Origin: Mixta hanseatica
GTDB taxonomy: Bacteria > Pseudomonadota > Gammaproteobacteria > Enterobacterales > Enterobacteriaceae
NCBI RefSeq assembly: GCF_023517775.1
Contig: NZ_CP082904.1
Span: forward strand, 3,348,001 to 3,412,000
Direction: 5' to 3'
Length of the DNA: 64,000 bases
Below, piece by piece: positions 49,802 to 60,536 of this stretch (positions are counted from its first letter, which is position 1; every line of letters begins with the position of its first letter). The notes below the pieces were generated by a model that did not search any database, had not been told where the DNA came from, and saw only the letters and a list, made by a program, of their open reading frames with translations. The position numbers were made by a program, and so were the translations under genes.

Positions 49802-52429
49802 TTACAGTTTAGCCGACACCCAGGACTCAACGCTGGCCAGCGCAGCAGGCAGCGCCTGTGCATCCGTACCACCCGCCTGCGCCATATCCGGACGACCGCC
49901 GCCTTTACCGCCGACCTGCTGCGCTACGGCACCAATCAGCTCGCCCGCTTTCACACGGTCGGTAAGATCTTTTGTTACGCCAGCAATCAGAGAAACCTTC
50001 CCTTCTGCTACCGTCGCCAGAACAATTACTGCCGAACCCAGCTGATTTTTTAACTCATCAACCATGGTGCGCAGCAGTTTCGGATCGACGTTGCTCAGCT
50101 CATTGACCAACAGTTTCACCCCATTGATATCTTTGGCTTTGCTGCTCAGGGACGCGCTCTCTTGCGCTGCCTGCTGATCTTTTAACTGCTGTAGCTCTTT
50201 TTCCAGCGCGCGCGCATGATCGATCATAGCACGCACTTTTTCATTCAAATTACTGTTGTTGGCCTTAACCAGCTGCGCGATATCGTGCAGCTGCTCAGCC
50301 TGCGCGTTCACCTGCGCCAGCGCAGCCTCGCCGGTTATCGCCTCGATACGACGAATGCCGGCGGCCGTGCCTGACTCAGAGGTAATACGGAACAGGCCGA
50401 TATCGCCCGTGCGGCTGGCATGCGTGCCGCCGCACAGCTCGGTAGAGAAGTCGCCCATCGACAGCACGCGTACGCGCGCATCATATTTCTCGCCAAACAG
50501 CGCCATCGCGCCTTTTGCTTTGGCCTCTTCGAGATCCATGATGTGGGTCTCAACCGGCAGGTTACGCCGAATCTGCGCATTGACGATATCCTCAACCTGA
50601 CGGATCTCTTGCGGCTTCATTGCCTCTGCGTGCGAGAAGTCGAAGCGCAGATATTTATCATTAACCAGCGAGCCTTTCTGCGCGACGTGCGTACCCAGCA
50701 CCTGGCGCAGCGCGGCATGCAGCAAATGCGTTGCTGAGTGGTTGAGGCGAATACGCGCGCGACGCGCTTCGTCAACCTGCGCATCCAGCCGATCGCCTAC
50801 GCGCAAATGACCGGAGATCAGTTTGCCGGTGTGGCCAATCGCCTGAGCATACTTCTGCGTATCGCTGACGTTAAACTCAGCGTTAGCGCCTTTCAGCACG
50901 CCGGTATCACCTACCTGACCGCCGGATTCGCCATAAAATGGCGTCTCATCCAGCACAATCACCCCTTCCTGACCGGCGCTGATTTCATCAGCCGGCTGGC
51001 CGTTAACGTAGATAGCGGTGATAGTAGATTTCAGCGCCAGATTATCGTAACCCTTGAAAGAGGAAGCTGAATCGATACTGATGACATTGCTGTAGTCAGC
51101 GCCAAAGCCGCTGGCTTCACGCGCACGCTGGCGCTGACGCTCCATCGCCTGCTCAAAGCCCTCTTCATCAATCTTCAGATTACGCTCACGGCAGACATCG
51201 GCCGTCAGGTCTGCCGGGAAGCCGAAGGTATCGTACAGACGGAAGACGGTTTCACCATCCAGCGTATCGCCTTGCAGATTAGCCAGCTCTTCATCCAGCA
51301 GCGCCAGACCACGCTCCAGCGTTTTAGCAAATTGCTCTTCTTCCGTTTTTAGGATCTGCTCTACCTGCGCCTGCTGGCGTTGCAGATCTTCACCGGCGCT
51401 GCCCATCACCTCGATTAAAGGCCCAACCAGCTTATAGAAGAAGCTGCCTTTGGCGCCCAGCATGTTGCCGTGACGCACCGCGCGGCGAATGATACGACGC
51501 AGCACATAGCCACGGTTCTCATTGGAAGGGATTACGCCATCAGCAATCAGGAAAGCGCAGGAACGAATATGGTCGGCGATAACCCGCAGGGATTTATTGC
51601 TAAGGTCGCTGCTGCCGGTCACTTGCGCGACGGAAGCGATAAGCTTCTGGAACAGATCGATTTCATAGTTGGAGTTAACGTGCTGCAGCACCGCTGAAAT
51701 ACGCTCCAGGCCCATCCCGGTATCAACGGAAGGTTTCGGCAGCGGCAGCATGGTACCGTCTGTCTGACGGTTAAACTGCATAAAGACGATGTTCCAGATC
51801 TCAATATAGCGGTCGCCATCTTCTTCTGGGCTGCCCGGCGGGCCGCCATAGATATGGTCGCCATGATCGTAGAAGATTTCACTGCATGGGCCGCACGGGC
51901 CGGTATCGCCCATCTGCCAGAAGTTATCTGAAGCGTAAGCGCCGCCTTTATTATCGCCGATACGGATAATACGCTCTGCGGGCACGCCAATGTCATTGGC
52001 CCAAATGTCCCAGGCTTCGTTATCGGTTTCGTAAACGGTTACCCACAGACGCTCTTTCGGCAGGTTGAACCACTGCGCGGAAGTCAGCAGTTCCCAGGCG
52101 AAGGCGATCGCTTCTTTTTTGAAATAATCACCAAAGCTGAAGTTGCCCAGCATTTCAAAGAAGGTGTGGTGACGCGCGGTGTAACCGACGTTTTCCAGGT
52201 CGTTATGCTTGCCACCGGCGCGCACGCAGCGCTGCGATGTGGTAGCACGCGAGTAGCTGCGCTTGTCTTGTCCAAGGAAAACGTCTTTAAACTGGTTCAT
52301 CCCGGCGTTAGTAAACAATAACGTCGGATCGTTATGGGGTACGAGGGAGCTGCTGGCAACAACCTGGTGTCCCTTGCTATGGAAAAAATCGAGAAACGTT
52401 TGACGGATCTCAGCAGTACTCTTGCTCAT
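49802..52429 (-). CDS. alaS: Alanyl-tRNA synthetase
   Basis: AlaS charges tRNA-Ala and edits mischarged Ser/Gly. The 875-residue product (E. coli 876) has the class II catalytic core (about 1-460; motif 2 region [24 protein letters not shown] sequence, [18 protein letters not shown]), the editing domain with zinc-type ligands in [12 protein letters not shown] and [10 protein letters not shown], and the glycine-rich C-Ala domain ([18 protein letters not shown]). The ATG at 52429 gives [12 protein letters not shown]; 47 open codons upstream are not family-like. Confidence 0.98.
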   Translation of the reverse strand: MSKSTAEIRQTFLDFFHSKGHQVVASSSLVPHNDPTLLFTNAGMNQFKDVFLGQDKRSYSRATTSQRCVRAGGKHNDLENVGYTARHHTFFEMLGNFSFGDYFKKEAIAFAWELLTSAQWFNLPKERLWVTVYETDNEAWDIWANDIGVPAERIIRIGDNKGGAYASDNFWQMGDTGPCGPCSEIFYDHGDHIYGGPPGSPEEDGDRYIEIWNIVFMQFNRQTDGTMLPLPKPSVDTGMGLERISAVLQHVNSNYEIDLFQKLIASVAQVTGSSDLSNKSLRVIADHIRSCAFLIADGVIPSNENRGYVLRRIIRRAVRHGNMLGAKGSFFYKLVGPLIEVMGSAGEDLQRQQAQVEQILKTEEEQFAKTLERGLALLDEELANLQGDTLDGETVFRLYDTFGFPADLTADVCRERNLKIDEEGFEQAMERQRQRAREASGFGADYSNVISIDSASSFKGYDNLALKSTITAIYVNGQPADEISAGQEGVIVLDETPFYGESGGQVGDTGVLKGANAEFNVSDTQKYAQAIGHTGKLISGHLRVGDRLDAQVDEARRARIRLNHSATHLLHAALRQVLGTHVAQKGSLVNDKYLRFDFSHAEAMKPQEIRQVEDIVNAQIRRNLPVETHIMDLEEAKAKGAMALFGEKYDARVRVLSMGDFSTELCGGTHASRTGDIGLFRITSESGTAAGIRRIEAITGEAALAQVNAQAEQLHDIAQLVKANNSNLNEKVRAMIDHARALEKELQQLKDQQAAQESASLSSKAKDINGVKLLVNELSNVDPKLLRTMVDELKNQLGSAVIVLATVAEGKVSLIAGVTKDLTDRVKAGELIGAVAQQVGGKGGGRPDMAQAGGTDAQALPAALASVESWVSAKL

Positions 52430-52566
52430 AAATATCCTGGAATACGCTAACGAAGGTTCTTCCCTTGGCACCGGGCGGGCGTTCCACACGGCTGCGTGAA
52501 GAGTTACCAACAAAAAGTGGGAATAAGATAAATTTTCTTCCGAGGGAAGTAAAATCCCATCTCGAC

Positions 52567-53076
52567 TCAATCATCATTATTTCGATAAATCGACTGGATA
52601 TCTTCCATAAAAAATCCTTTAGCCTGAAGATAACGTAGCACTTTAGATTTTTGCTTCCACTCCTGCGGCAGCGGCAGTCCGAATTTACGTTCGGCCGCTT
52701 CTAAAGCCTGCGCGGCCCAGTCGATTTCCGCTTCGCTCAGGGCGGTTTCCGCCAGCTCGCGGCTAATGCCCTTTTGCGCCAGTTCCATGCGGATACGTTG
52801 CGGACCATAGCCTTTGCGACCGCGGCTAACGACAAAACGTTGGGCGAAACGGACATCGTCCAGCCAACTATGCTCATAGCACCAGGCGACAACCTGCTCC
52901 AGCAGTTCCTCTGGAATCTCTTCAGCCGGTTCATCATGGCGCATCGCCGCACGGGCGGCGGACTGAGCCATCTTACGACGGAACTCGGCTTCGCTATGGT
53001 CGCGCATGGCAAGGATACGCGTGGCGCGATCCAGCAGACGTGCAAAAGTGACCGGAGTTGCGGGCTTGTCAGTCAT
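52567..53076 (-). CDS. recX: RecA regulator RecX
   Basis: RecX caps RecA filaments and limits their growth. The 169-residue product (E. coli 166) is a tandem of three-helix repeats: [23 protein letters not shown], then [31 protein letters not shown], then the C-terminal repeat with [16 protein letters not shown]. It lies downstream of recA behind the 53162-53193 terminator, so it is presumably transcribed by read-through as in E. coli. Confidence 0.95.
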   Translation of the reverse strand: MTDKPATPVTFARLLDRATRILAMRDHSEAEFRRKMAQSAARAAMRHDEPAEEIPEELLEQVVAWCYEHSWLDDVRFAQRFVVSRGRKGYGPQRIRMELAQKGISRELAETALSEAEIDWAAQALEAAERKFGLPLPQEWKQKSKVLRYLQAKGFFMEDIQSIYRNNDD

Positions 53077-53161
53077 TACGCTTCCGTCAGGTTGGTAGTA
53101 GGAGATAAGCGATAAAAAGCGAGGGTAGCGAGAATTACGGCAGGATACAAAGTATTAGAGC

Positions 53162-53193
53162 AAAAAACCCCGGGCAGCTGGGCTGACCGGGGT
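53162..53193 (-). terminator. Terminator between recA and recX
   Basis: ACCCCGG...CCGGGGT on the minus strand (53193-53187 with 53173-53167) followed by at least six T. Partial read-through would express recX at low level. Confidence 0.88.
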
Positions 53194-53199
53194 AAGAAA

Positions 53200-54270
53200 T
53201 TAGAAGTCTTCGTTAGTTTCGCTAGCGGTATCTTCGTAATTCTCGGCTGGGACAGCCGCTTTACCTTCCTCAACAGGATTGTTCAGCAGCATGTCGCGCA
53301 GTTTCTGCTCGATTTCGTTAGCCACAGCGCTGTTTTCCTTCAGGTAGTTGCTGGCATTCGCTTTACCCTGGCCAATTTTATCGCCATTGTAGCTATACCA
53401 TGCGCCCGCCTTCTCGATCAGCTTGTGCTTCACGCCCAGATCCACCAGCTCGCCGTAGATGTTGATCCCTTCACCGTACATGATCTGGAATTCAGCCTGT
53501 TTAAACGGCGCGGCGATCTTGTTTTTCACCACTTTAACGCGCGTTTCGCTGCCGACGACGTTGTCGCCCTCTTTGATCGCGCCGATACGGCGAATATCAA
53601 GGCGCACGGAAGCGTAGAACTTCAGCGCGTTACCACCGGTAGTGGTTTCCGGGTTACCGAACATAACGCCGATTTTCATACGGATCTGGTTGATAAAGAT
53701 CAGCAGCGTGTTGGACTGCTTCAGGTTACCGGCCAGCTTACGCATCGCCTGGCTCATCATACGCGCCGCCAGACCCATGTGTGAGTCACCGATTTCACCT
53801 TCGATTTCCGCTTTCGGCGTCAGCGCCGCCACGGAGTCGACGATGATTACGTCTACCGCACCGGAACGCGCCAGCGCATCACAGATCTCCAGCGCCTGCT
53901 CGCCCGTATCGGGCTGAGAACAAAGCAGATTATCGATATCTACGCCCAGCTTTTTCGCATAAACCGGGTCCAGCGCGTGTTCAGCATCGATAAAGGCGCA
54001 GGTTTTACCTTTACGCTGTGCGGCGGCAATCACCTGCAGCGTCAGCGTGGTTTTACCGGAAGATTCCGGACCGTAAATCTCAACAATACGGCCCATTGGC
54101 AGGCCGCCAGCGCCAAGAGCGATATCAAGCGAAAGTGAACCGGTCGAGATGGTTTCCACATCCATTGAGCGGTCTTCACCCAGGCGCATGATGGAGCCTT
54201 TACCAAATTGCTTCTCAATTTGGCCCAGCGCTGCTGCCAGAGCCTTTTGCTTGTTTTCGTCGATAGCCAT
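53200..54270 (-). CDS. recA: Recombinase RecA
   Basis: RecA forms ATP-dependent filaments on single-stranded DNA for strand exchange and stimulates LexA self-cleavage. The 356-residue product has Walker [10 protein letters not shown] (about 66-74), Walker [11 protein letters not shown], loop L2 region [20 protein letters not shown] and an acidic C-terminal tail ([14 protein letters not shown]) that modulates DNA binding. It is controlled by the LexA box in its promoter. Confidence 0.99.
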   Translation of the reverse strand: MAIDENKQKALAAALGQIEKQFGKGSIMRLGEDRSMDVETISTGSLSLDIALGAGGLPMGRIVEIYGPESSGKTTLTLQVIAAAQRKGKTCAFIDAEHALDPVYAKKLGVDIDNLLCSQPDTGEQALEICDALARSGAVDVIIVDSVAALTPKAEIEGEIGDSHMGLAARMMSQAMRKLAGNLKQSNTLLIFINQIRMKIGVMFGNPETTTGGNALKFYASVRLDIRRIGAIKEGDNVVGSETRVKVVKNKIAAPFKQAEFQIMYGEGINIYGELVDLGVKHKLIEKAGAWYSYNGDKIGQGKANASNYLKENSAVANEIEQKLRDMLLNNPVEEGKAAVPAENYEDTASETNEDF

Positions 54271-54340
54271 TTTTACTCCTAATCATGCCGGGGTAAAGCA
54301 CGCCACAGTTGTGTGCAGTGCTCTCGTTCATTGGATGGTA

Positions 54341-54368
54341 ATTATACTGTATAATCATACAGTATCAA
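54341..54368 (-). promoter_or_regulatory. recA promoter with LexA (SOS) box in the spacer
   Basis: Minus strand: -35 TTGATA (54368-54363), a 16-base spacer that is exactly the LexA box CTGTATGATTATACAG (54362-54347), and -10 TATAAT (54346-54341). The layout is the same as in E. coli. The stop codon of pncC (54365-54367) lies inside the -35 element. Confidence 0.95.
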
Positions 54369-54865
54369 GTCAAATATTTGAGAAAATCGTCATGCAAAAT
54401 TTGTAGCGCGGTGGCGACCGTTTGCCGCCGCACCGCATCACGATCACCCTGAAATACAACGCATTTTTGTCGCGTTTCGCCCGTGGCTGCGGCAAAGCCG
54501 AACCAGACGGTGCCGACCGGTTTTTCCGCCGTGCCGCCATCCGGTCCGGCAATGCCGCTGACCGCAATAGCGAAGTCGGCACCGGCCTCTTTTAATGCTC
54601 CCTGGGCCATCTCTTTTACCACCTGTTCGCTGACCGCGCCCCACTGCTGCAGGCTGGCTGCAGAAACGCCCACCATCTGCTGTTTGGCATCGTTACTGTA
54701 GGTGATAAAAGCGCGTTCAAACCAGGCGGAACTGCCCGCTATATCGGTAAATACTTTAGCAATCCAGCCGCCGGTACAGGATTCGGCAGTGGTTACCGTT
54801 GCCTGCCGCTGTAGCAGCAGCTGTCCGTTAGCGGCGCTTAACGCTTTAAGTTGTTCGTCGGTCAT
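54365..54865 (-). CDS. pncC: Nicotinamide-nucleotide amidohydrolase PncC (YgaD)
   Basis: PncC hydrolyses NMN to nicotinate mononucleotide in pyridine-nucleotide recycling. The 166-residue product (E. coli 165) is a stand-alone CinA C-terminal domain with TVTTAESCTGGWIAKVFTDI, ITYSNDAKQQMVGV, and the conserved SGIAGPDGGTAEKPVGTVWFG. The ATG at 54865 gives MTDEQLKAL, in line with the family; 13 open codons upstream are rejected. Upstream, E. coli has mltB and the srl genes; these are absent here. Confidence 0.95.
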   Translation of the reverse strand: MTDEQLKALSAANGQLLLQRQATVTTAESCTGGWIAKVFTDIAGSSAWFERAFITYSNDAKQQMVGVSAASLQQWGAVSEQVVKEMAQGALKEAGADFAIAVSGIAGPDGGTAEKPVGTVWFGFAAATGETRQKCVVFQGDRDAVRRQTVATALQILHDDFLKYLT

Positions 54866-55259
54866 CGTCTCGTCCCTGTTAGCTATATCATTCAACGTTA
54901 GCAATAAAGCGGACGCAGGGCGTAGCGTTTTTGCCGTTTCGCCTGAATAGCATGGTCATTTTACGAGGCAGGTTCCTGCGTTATATGCGGGCGGCGACCT
55001 GAGTTAGCAAGGTTACCCTGCGATATATTACCGCCGCAGAAAACTGCCGGTAGATTTAGTATGGATGCTTTTTCAGCGAAGGCTAAACGGGATAGCGCGG
55101 CGCGATAACACAAGCGCGTTGCGCTTTTTTCAGGAAAGCGGGTTAAGTAAAGACGAAAATTGAGATCGCGGTTGGATTATTGTGCTGCCTGCTGTGACAC
55201 CTGACCAGAAAAGCAGCTAGTTTAAAACAACGTTTCAATTCCCGCCTGCGGAGAACCCT
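54866..55259. other. Intergenic region pncC to DapA-like gene
   Basis: About 394 bases with no credible coding frame. The only structured element is the plus-strand hairpin with T tract at 55112-55130. The start of the DapA-like gene has GGAGAA in the last ten bases of this region. Confidence 0.5.
55112..55130 (+). terminator. Orphan terminator-like hairpin
   Basis: AAGCGC-GTT-GCGCTT followed by TTTT on the plus strand, with no plus-strand gene in front of it for kilobases. It could end a short non-coding transcript or be a leader attenuator of the DapA-like gene. Confidence 0.5.
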
Positions 55260-56147
55260 ATGCAAACACAGCCTGCTTTTTCCGGCGTCTGGTGCCCTTC
55301 GGTCACCCCGTTTACCCGCGACAATCAACTGGATCTTCCAGCGTTGGCGCAGCACTTTGCGCGTCTGGACGCCTCCGGCATCGATACTTTATTACTGATG
55401 GGCAGCATCGGCGAGTTTGTTTCACTGACGCACGCGGAGCGCAAATTACTGATACGTGAAGCACGCAGCATGTCGCGGCTCAGCATGGTGGCCAATATTT
55501 CCAGCGGCAGTCAGAGCGAGATGGTGGCGTTAGCCCATCTCGCCTGGGAGAACGGTTACGATGCGGTTATGGTGCTGCCGCCCTGGTATTACGGCCAGAC
55601 CCGGCAACAGCTGTTAACTTACTATCGCCAGCTGGATCATGAACTGGAAGGCAAATGGTTCGCCTATAACTTCCCGGCGCGCACCGGTTGCGATCTGGAT
55701 GCGATGCTGGTGGCGGAACTGGCAGCGGAGTTGCCGAATTTTATCGGGATTAAAGACACTACCGATTGTCTGTCGCATAACCGCGCCTTAATAGAAGAAA
55801 CCAAAAAGGTACGCAGCGATTTTGCCGTACTGTCCGGCTATGACGAATATCTGCTGCCGAATCTGCTGGCCGGCGGCGCGGGGGTGATCAGCGGGTTAAA
55901 TAATCTGGTTCCGGCGATGTTTGCCGAAGCGATGCAGAGCTGGCGGGCCGGCGATTTGCCCGCGCTGGCGCAGTTCCAGCAGCGCATTGGCAAACTGATG
56001 GCGATCTATACCGTCGGCGATGACTTTGTTACCACCATTAAAACGGCGGTGGCGCGTAAACAGGGCTATATGACGTCGGTGGCGCGCAACAGCGGCGGGA
56101 CGCTGAGCGAGGCGCAGTGCGAGGCGATCGATCTGTTGTTCAGCTAA
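55260..56147 (+). CDS. DapA/N-acetylneuraminate lyase-family aldolase
   Basis: A 295-residue class I aldolase of the dihydrodipicolinate synthase superfamily. The Schiff-base lysine is K165 in FIGIKDTTD, the conserved tyrosine is Y136 in FAYNFPARTG, and the substrate loop is MGSIGEFVSL (GxxGE) near residue 48. It is not the biosynthetic DapA by sequence pattern; related E. coli proteins (YagE, YjhH) act on 2-keto-3-deoxy sugar acids. The true substrate is not evident. It is a single gene between pncC and yjdM in place of the E. coli mltB-srl-hyc region. Confidence 0.88.
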   Translation: MQTQPAFSGVWCPSVTPFTRDNQLDLPALAQHFARLDASGIDTLLLMGSIGEFVSLTHAERKLLIREARSMSRLSMVANISSGSQSEMVALAHLAWENGYDAVMVLPPWYYGQTRQQLLTYYRQLDHELEGKWFAYNFPARTGCDLDAMLVAELAAELPNFIGIKDTTDCLSHNRALIEETKKVRSDFAVLSGYDEYLLPNLLAGGAGVISGLNNLVPAMFAEAMQSWRAGDLPALAQFQQRIGKLMAIYTVGDDFVTTIKTAVARKQGYMTSVARNSGGTLSEAQCEAIDLLFS

Positions 56148-56204
56148 CAGCAAAGGCAGCAGCGAAGCCAGAGCTTAGCTGCTTTGCCAGAGGGTTCGCT
56201 CGCC

Positions 56205-56546
56205 TTAGATCTTTTTCACGAACTCGGATTTAAGCTTCATCGGGCCAAACCCGTCGATCTTGCAATCGATATTATGATCGCCTTCCACCAGACGGATCCC
56301 TTTCACTTTCGTGCCGATCTTCAGCGCGGAAGAGCTGCCTTTGACTTTGAGATCTTTAATCACCGTCACGCTATCGCCGTCCGCCAGCTGCGTACCGTTG
56401 GCATCACGTACCACAAGTTCCTGATCCTGCTGCGTTGCCGTATCCTGCTGCGACCAGATATGTCCACATTCAGGACAGTTCAGCGTATCGCCATCCTGCC
56501 AGGTATATTCAGAATGGCATTTAGGACAAGAAGGTAAAGTCTGCAT
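56205..56546 (-). CDS. yjdM: Zinc-ribbon protein YjdM (PhnA family)
   Basis: A 113-residue protein nearly collinear with E. coli YjdM, once called PhnA; its true role is uncertain. An N-terminal zinc ribbon (CPKC at about residues 7-10 and CPEC at about 26-29) is followed by the conserved [19 protein letters not shown] and [19 protein letters not shown]. The ATG at 56546 has GAGG seven bases upstream; a longer open frame is not family-like. In E. coli the gene is next to phn genes; here it is isolated beside mutS. Confidence 0.94.
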   Translation of the reverse strand: MQTLPSCPKCHSEYTWQDGDTLNCPECGHIWSQQDTATQQDQELVVRDANGTQLADGDSVTVIKDLKVKGSSSALKIGTKVKGIRLVEGDHNIDCKIDGFGPMKLKSEFVKKI

Positions 56547-56853
56547 TAGAACCTCAAAAGTTACGACCCAAAGGGTAACGAAAAAGGCGCTCATTCTATA
56601 ACCTTAACTTTGCTGTGGGTAGCGTTATTCACGACGCGCCTTTGACGCAGCACAAGCTTCGTAGACTTTGCGAGCCATGCCGTAGAAGCCGCTCGCCGCA
56701 GAGGATAAACCTCCCCTTCCGACGCCACGCCTGCTAACGTCGGGTAGCGCTTTTGATGCTTTAGCGATAGGATCCGCCTGAATCCCCCGTCCGCCGCAGA
56801 GACCAACAGGAACATGCAAGTTGAGTGACATGACCGTGAAAGGATCGACAGAT
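56547..56853. other. Divergent intergenic region yjdM/mutS
   Basis: About 307 bases. It should hold the promoters of both genes, but I could not assign them. Minus-strand open frames of 74-98 codons run through it, and none has a good start signal or recognisable product. Confidence 0.4.
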
Positions 56854-59397
56854 ATGGATATTGGTAACCACACCCCGATGATGCAGCAGTACCTTCGTTT
56901 GAAGGCGCAGCATCCCGACATCCTGCTGTTTTATCGTATGGGTGATTTCTATGAACTGTTTTATGACGATGCTAAACGCGCGTCTCAACTGTTGGATATC
57001 TCCCTGACCAGGCGCGGCGCCTCCGCCGGCGAGCCTATTCCCATGGCGGGCGTGCCCTATCACGCCGTGGAAAACTATCTGGCCAGGCTGGTGCAGCTCG
57101 GCGAGTCGGTAGCGATTTGCGAACAGGTAGGCGATCCGGCGCTGAGCAAAGGCCCGGTAGAGCGCAAAGTGGTGCGCATCGTCACGCCAGGCACCATCAG
57201 CGATGAGGCCCTGCTTAACGAACGCCAGGACAATTTACTGGCGGCGATCTGGCAGGACGCGCGCGGTTTCGGCTATGCCACGCTGGATATCAGTTCAGGC
57301 CGCTTTCTGCTGAGCGAGCCGCCGGATCGCGAGGCGATGGCCGCCGAGCTACAGCGCACTAACCCAGCCGAGCTGCTCTATCCGGAAGATTTCGCCGCGA
57401 TGGATCTGATTGAAAATCGTCGCGGCATGCGTCGTCGTCCGCTCTGGGAGTATGAGCTGGATACCGCGCGTCAGCAGCTTAACCTGCAATTCGGCACGCG
57501 CGATCTCATCGGTTTCGGCGTTGAAAACGCCCATATTGCGCTGCGCGCCGCCGGTTGTCTGCTGCAATATGTCAAAGATACGCAGCGCACCTCGCTGCCG
57601 CATATTCGCTCGCTGACCATGGAACGCCAGCAGGACAGCATTATTATGGATGCCGCCACGCGACGTAACCTGGAGATTACCCAGAACCTGGCGGGCGGCG
57701 TTGATAACACCCTGGCTGCCGTACTGGATAAAACCGTTACGCCGATGGGCAGCCGCATGCTGAAACGCTGGCTGCATACCCCCGTCAGAGAAAGCCGCAT
57801 CATTACGCAGCGTCAGGAAAGCATCGCCGCCCTGCAGGATCTCAGCGGCGATCTGCAACCGATACTGCGCCAGGTGGGCGATTTAGAACGTATCCTGGCG
57901 CGCCTGGCCCTGCGCACCGCACGTCCGCGCGATCTGGCGCGCATGCGCCACGCTTTCCAACAGCTGCCGGAGCTGAATGCTCTGTTAGCCGACGTAGAGG
58001 CCGGCCATCTTCCCACGCTGCGCCAGCAGATGGGCGAGTTTAGCGAACTGCGCGAACTGCTGGAGCGCGCCGTTATTGAAGCGCCGCCGGTGCTGGTGCG
58101 TGACGGCGGCGTGATTGCGCCAGGTTACAACGCTGAGCTGGATGAATGGCGCGCGCTGGCCGATGGCGCTACCGATTATCTGGACCGCCTCGAAATCCGC
58201 GAGCGTGAAAAGCTGGGGCTGGATACGTTGAAGGTCGGCTTCAACGCGGTACATGGTTATTACATCCAGGTGAGCCGCGGGCAAAGCCATCTGGTGCCGA
58301 TACATTATGTACGCCGCCAGACGCTGAAAAATGCCGAACGCTACATCATTCCAGAGCTAAAAGAGTACGAAGACAAAGTGCTTACCTCTAAAGGTAAGGC
58401 GCTGGCGCTGGAAAAAGCGCTGTACGATGAGCTTTTCGATCTGCTGCTGCCGCATCTGGATGCGCTGCTGCAAAGCGCCGCTGCGCTGGCCGAACTGGAT
58501 GTATTAACCAACCTGGCTGAACGCGCCTGGACGCTCAACTATACGCGTCCGGTATTAAGCGATAAGCCAGGCATCAAGCTCGTCGGCGGCCGTCATCCGG
58601 TGGTCGAACAGGTGCTGAAAGAGCCTTTTATCGCCAACCCGCTGGCGCTTTCTCCGCAGCGTCGCATGCTGGTGATCACCGGCCCGAATATGGGCGGTAA
58701 GAGTACTTATATGCGTCAGACGGCGCTGATCGTGCTGATGGCCTGTATCGGCAGTTTTGTGCCGGCAGAGCAGGCGACGATCGGGCCGGTCGATCGGATC
58801 TTTACGCGCGTCGGCGCTGCCGACGATCTCGCCTCAGGGCGCTCTACCTTTATGGTGGAGATGACCGAAACCGCCAATATTTTGCATAACGCCACTGAAC
58901 ATAGCCTGGTGCTGATGGATGAAATTGGTCGCGGGACCTCGACCTATGATGGTCTCTCCCTCGCCTGGGCCTGTGCGGAAAGCCTTGCCAGCCGTATCAA
59001 GGCGATGACGCTGTTTGCGACCCACTATTTTGAGCTGACGACGCTGGCTGAAAAAATGGAGGGCGTGGCCAATGTTCATCTGGATGCCGTAGAGCATGGC
59101 GATACCATCGCGTTTATGCACAGCGTACAGGAAGGCGCGGCCAGCAAAAGCTACGGCCTGGCGGTTGCCGCACTGGCGGGCGTACCGAAAGAAGTGATTA
59201 AGCGCGCGCGGCAAAAGCTGAAAGAGCTGGAGGCGTTATCAGGCACGGCGGCGGCTACCCGCGCTGATGGTCCACAGCTGCCGCTGCTGGTGGAAGAAAC
59301 ATCGCCTGCGGTTGAAGCGCTGGAAGCGTTAGATCCCGATACCCTTTCCCCGCGTCAGGCGCTGGAATGGATTTATCGGCTCAAATCTCTGCTGTAA
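56854..59397 (+). CDS. mutS: DNA mismatch repair protein MutS
   Basis: MutS recognises mispairs and recruits MutL. From the chosen ATG the product has 847 residues (E. coli 853). Visible are the mismatch-wedge FYELFYDDA (Phe-x-Glu), the long lever/clamp region, Walker [10 protein letters not shown], Walker [14 protein letters not shown] and the C-terminal dimer helices ([14 protein letters not shown]). The start is uncertain: ATG 56854 (AAGGAT upstream) gives [12 protein letters not shown], while in-frame ATG 56830 or TTG 56821 (AGGAA upstream) would add 8 or 11 residues. The next gene, rpoS, faces it. Confidence 0.97.
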   Translation: MDIGNHTPMMQQYLRLKAQHPDILLFYRMGDFYELFYDDAKRASQLLDISLTRRGASAGEPIPMAGVPYHAVENYLARLVQLGESVAICEQVGDPALSKGPVERKVVRIVTPGTISDEALLNERQDNLLAAIWQDARGFGYATLDISSGRFLLSEPPDREAMAAELQRTNPAELLYPEDFAAMDLIENRRGMRRRPLWEYELDTARQQLNLQFGTRDLIGFGVENAHIALRAAGCLLQYVKDTQRTSLPHIRSLTMERQQDSIIMDAATRRNLEITQNLAGGVDNTLAAVLDKTVTPMGSRMLKRWLHTPVRESRIITQRQESIAALQDLSGDLQPILRQVGDLERILARLALRTARPRDLARMRHAFQQLPELNALLADVEAGHLPTLRQQMGEFSELRELLERAVIEAPPVLVRDGGVIAPGYNAELDEWRALADGATDYLDRLEIREREKLGLDTLKVGFNAVHGYYIQVSRGQSHLVPIHYVRRQTLKNAERYIIPELKEYEDKVLTSKGKALALEKALYDELFDLLLPHLDALLQSAAALAELDVLTNLAERAWTLNYTRPVLSDKPGIKLVGGRHPVVEQVLKEPFIANPLALSPQRRMLVITGPNMGGKSTYMRQTALIVLMACIGSFVPAEQATIGPVDRIFTRVGAADDLASGRSTFMVEMTETANILHNATEHSLVLMDEIGRGTSTYDGLSLAWACAESLASRIKAMTLFATHYFELTTLAEKMEGVANVHLDAVEHGDTIAFMHSVQEGAASKSYGLAVAALAGVPKEVIKRARQKLKELEALSGTAAATRADGPQLPLLVEETSPAVEALEALDPDTLSPRQALEWIYRLKSLL

Positions 59398-59437
59398 TCG
59401 TCCTGCATTCAGCCGCCGGTGACTGAATGCAGGCAAT

Positions 59438-59467
59438 AAAAAAGCGGTGGTCTTAGACCACCGCTTT
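59438..59467. terminator. Terminator between mutS and rpoS
   Basis: AAGCGGTGGTC-TTA-GACCACCGCTT, 11 bp; on the minus strand it is followed by TTTTTT and serves rpoS. A second hairpin, CCTGCATTCAG...CTGAATGCAGG (59402-59433), lies just beside it after mutS. Confidence 0.88.
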
Positions 59468-59493
59468 CGCATTACCTTATTGCAGGAACATTG

Positions 59494-60486
59494 TTACTCG
59501 CGGAACAGAGCTTCAATGCTCAGGCCCTGCGCCTGCAGGATTTCACGCAGACGACGCAGACCTTCAACCTGAATCTGACGAACACGCTCGCGGGTCAGAC
59601 CGATTTCACGGCCTACATCCTCAAGCGTTGCCGCTTCGTAGCCTAACAGGCCGAAACGACGCGCCAGCACTTCACGCTGCTTGGCATTCAGTTCAAACAA
59701 CCACTTAACGATGCTCTGTTTCATGTCATCGTCCTGCGTGGTGTCTTCCGGACCGTTATCTTTCTCATCGGCCAGGATATCCAGCAGCGCTTTCTCAGAA
59801 TCCCCGCCTAACGGCGTATCAACTGAGGTAATGCGTTCGTTGAGACGCAACATACGGCTTACGTCATCAACCGGTTTATCCAGCTGCTCGGCGATCTCTT
59901 CCGCACTCGGCTCATGATCCAGCTTGTGCGACAGTTCACGCGCGGTGCGCAGATAAACGTTCAACTCCTTGACGATGTGAATCGGCAGACGAATGGTACG
60001 GGTTTGGTTCATAATTGCCCGTTCAATCGTTTGACGAATCCACCAGGTGGCGTATGTTGAGAAACGGAACCCACGCTCCGGGTCAAACTTCTCAACAGCA
60101 CGAATCAAGCCAAGGTTGCCCTCTTCAATCAGGTCCAACAGCGCCAGACCACGATTGCTGTAACGACGAGCAATCTTTACCACCAGTCGTAAGTTACTTT
60201 CAATCATGCGACGACGAGAAGGAATGTCGCCTTTCAGTGCCCGGCGAGCGAAGAAAACTTCTTCCTCTGCCGTTAAAAGTGGCGAATAACCAATCTCACC
60301 GAGATAAAGCTGCGTCGCATCTAACACACGTTGCGTCGCACCCTGTGACAACAACTCTTCTTCAGCTAGTTCATTATCACCAGGTTCATTTTCAACAAGA
60401 GCCTTCTCGTCGAAAATCTCAGCTCCGTTCTCGTCGAATTCCGCATCTTCATGTAACTCGTTAACTTTCAGCGTATTCTGGCTCAT
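59494..60486 (-). CDS. rpoS: Stationary-phase sigma factor RpoS
   Basis: RpoS directs the general stress response. The 330-residue product (same as E. coli) has region 1.2 ([20 protein letters not shown]), region 2 with the -10 contact helix ([19 protein letters not shown]), region 3 including the RssB/ClpXP-relevant lysine area near residue 173 ([14 protein letters not shown]) and region 4.2 ([19 protein letters not shown]). Its main promoter is expected within nlpD upstream, as in E. coli. Confidence 0.98.
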   Translation of the reverse strand: MSQNTLKVNELHEDAEFDENGAEIFDEKALVENEPGDNELAEEELLSQGATQRVLDATQLYLGEIGYSPLLTAEEEVFFARRALKGDIPSRRRMIESNLRLVVKIARRYSNRGLALLDLIEEGNLGLIRAVEKFDPERGFRFSTYATWWIRQTIERAIMNQTRTIRLPIHIVKELNVYLRTARELSHKLDHEPSAEEIAEQLDKPVDDVSRMLRLNERITSVDTPLGGDSEKALLDILADEKDNGPEDTTQDDDMKQSIVKWLFELNAKQREVLARRFGLLGYEAATLEDVGREIGLTRERVRQIQVEGLRRLREILQAQGLSIEALFRE

Positions 60487-60536
60487 AAGCGGCTCCTACC
60501 CGTGATCCCTGGGCAGAACTTCAAGGCTCTGCCCGT

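Noticed and set aside
56591..56921. Minus-strand frames of 74 and 98 codons upstream of and into mutS
   Set aside because: One overlaps the mutS start, neither has a good start site, and the products look like random translations; possible conservation could not be tested.
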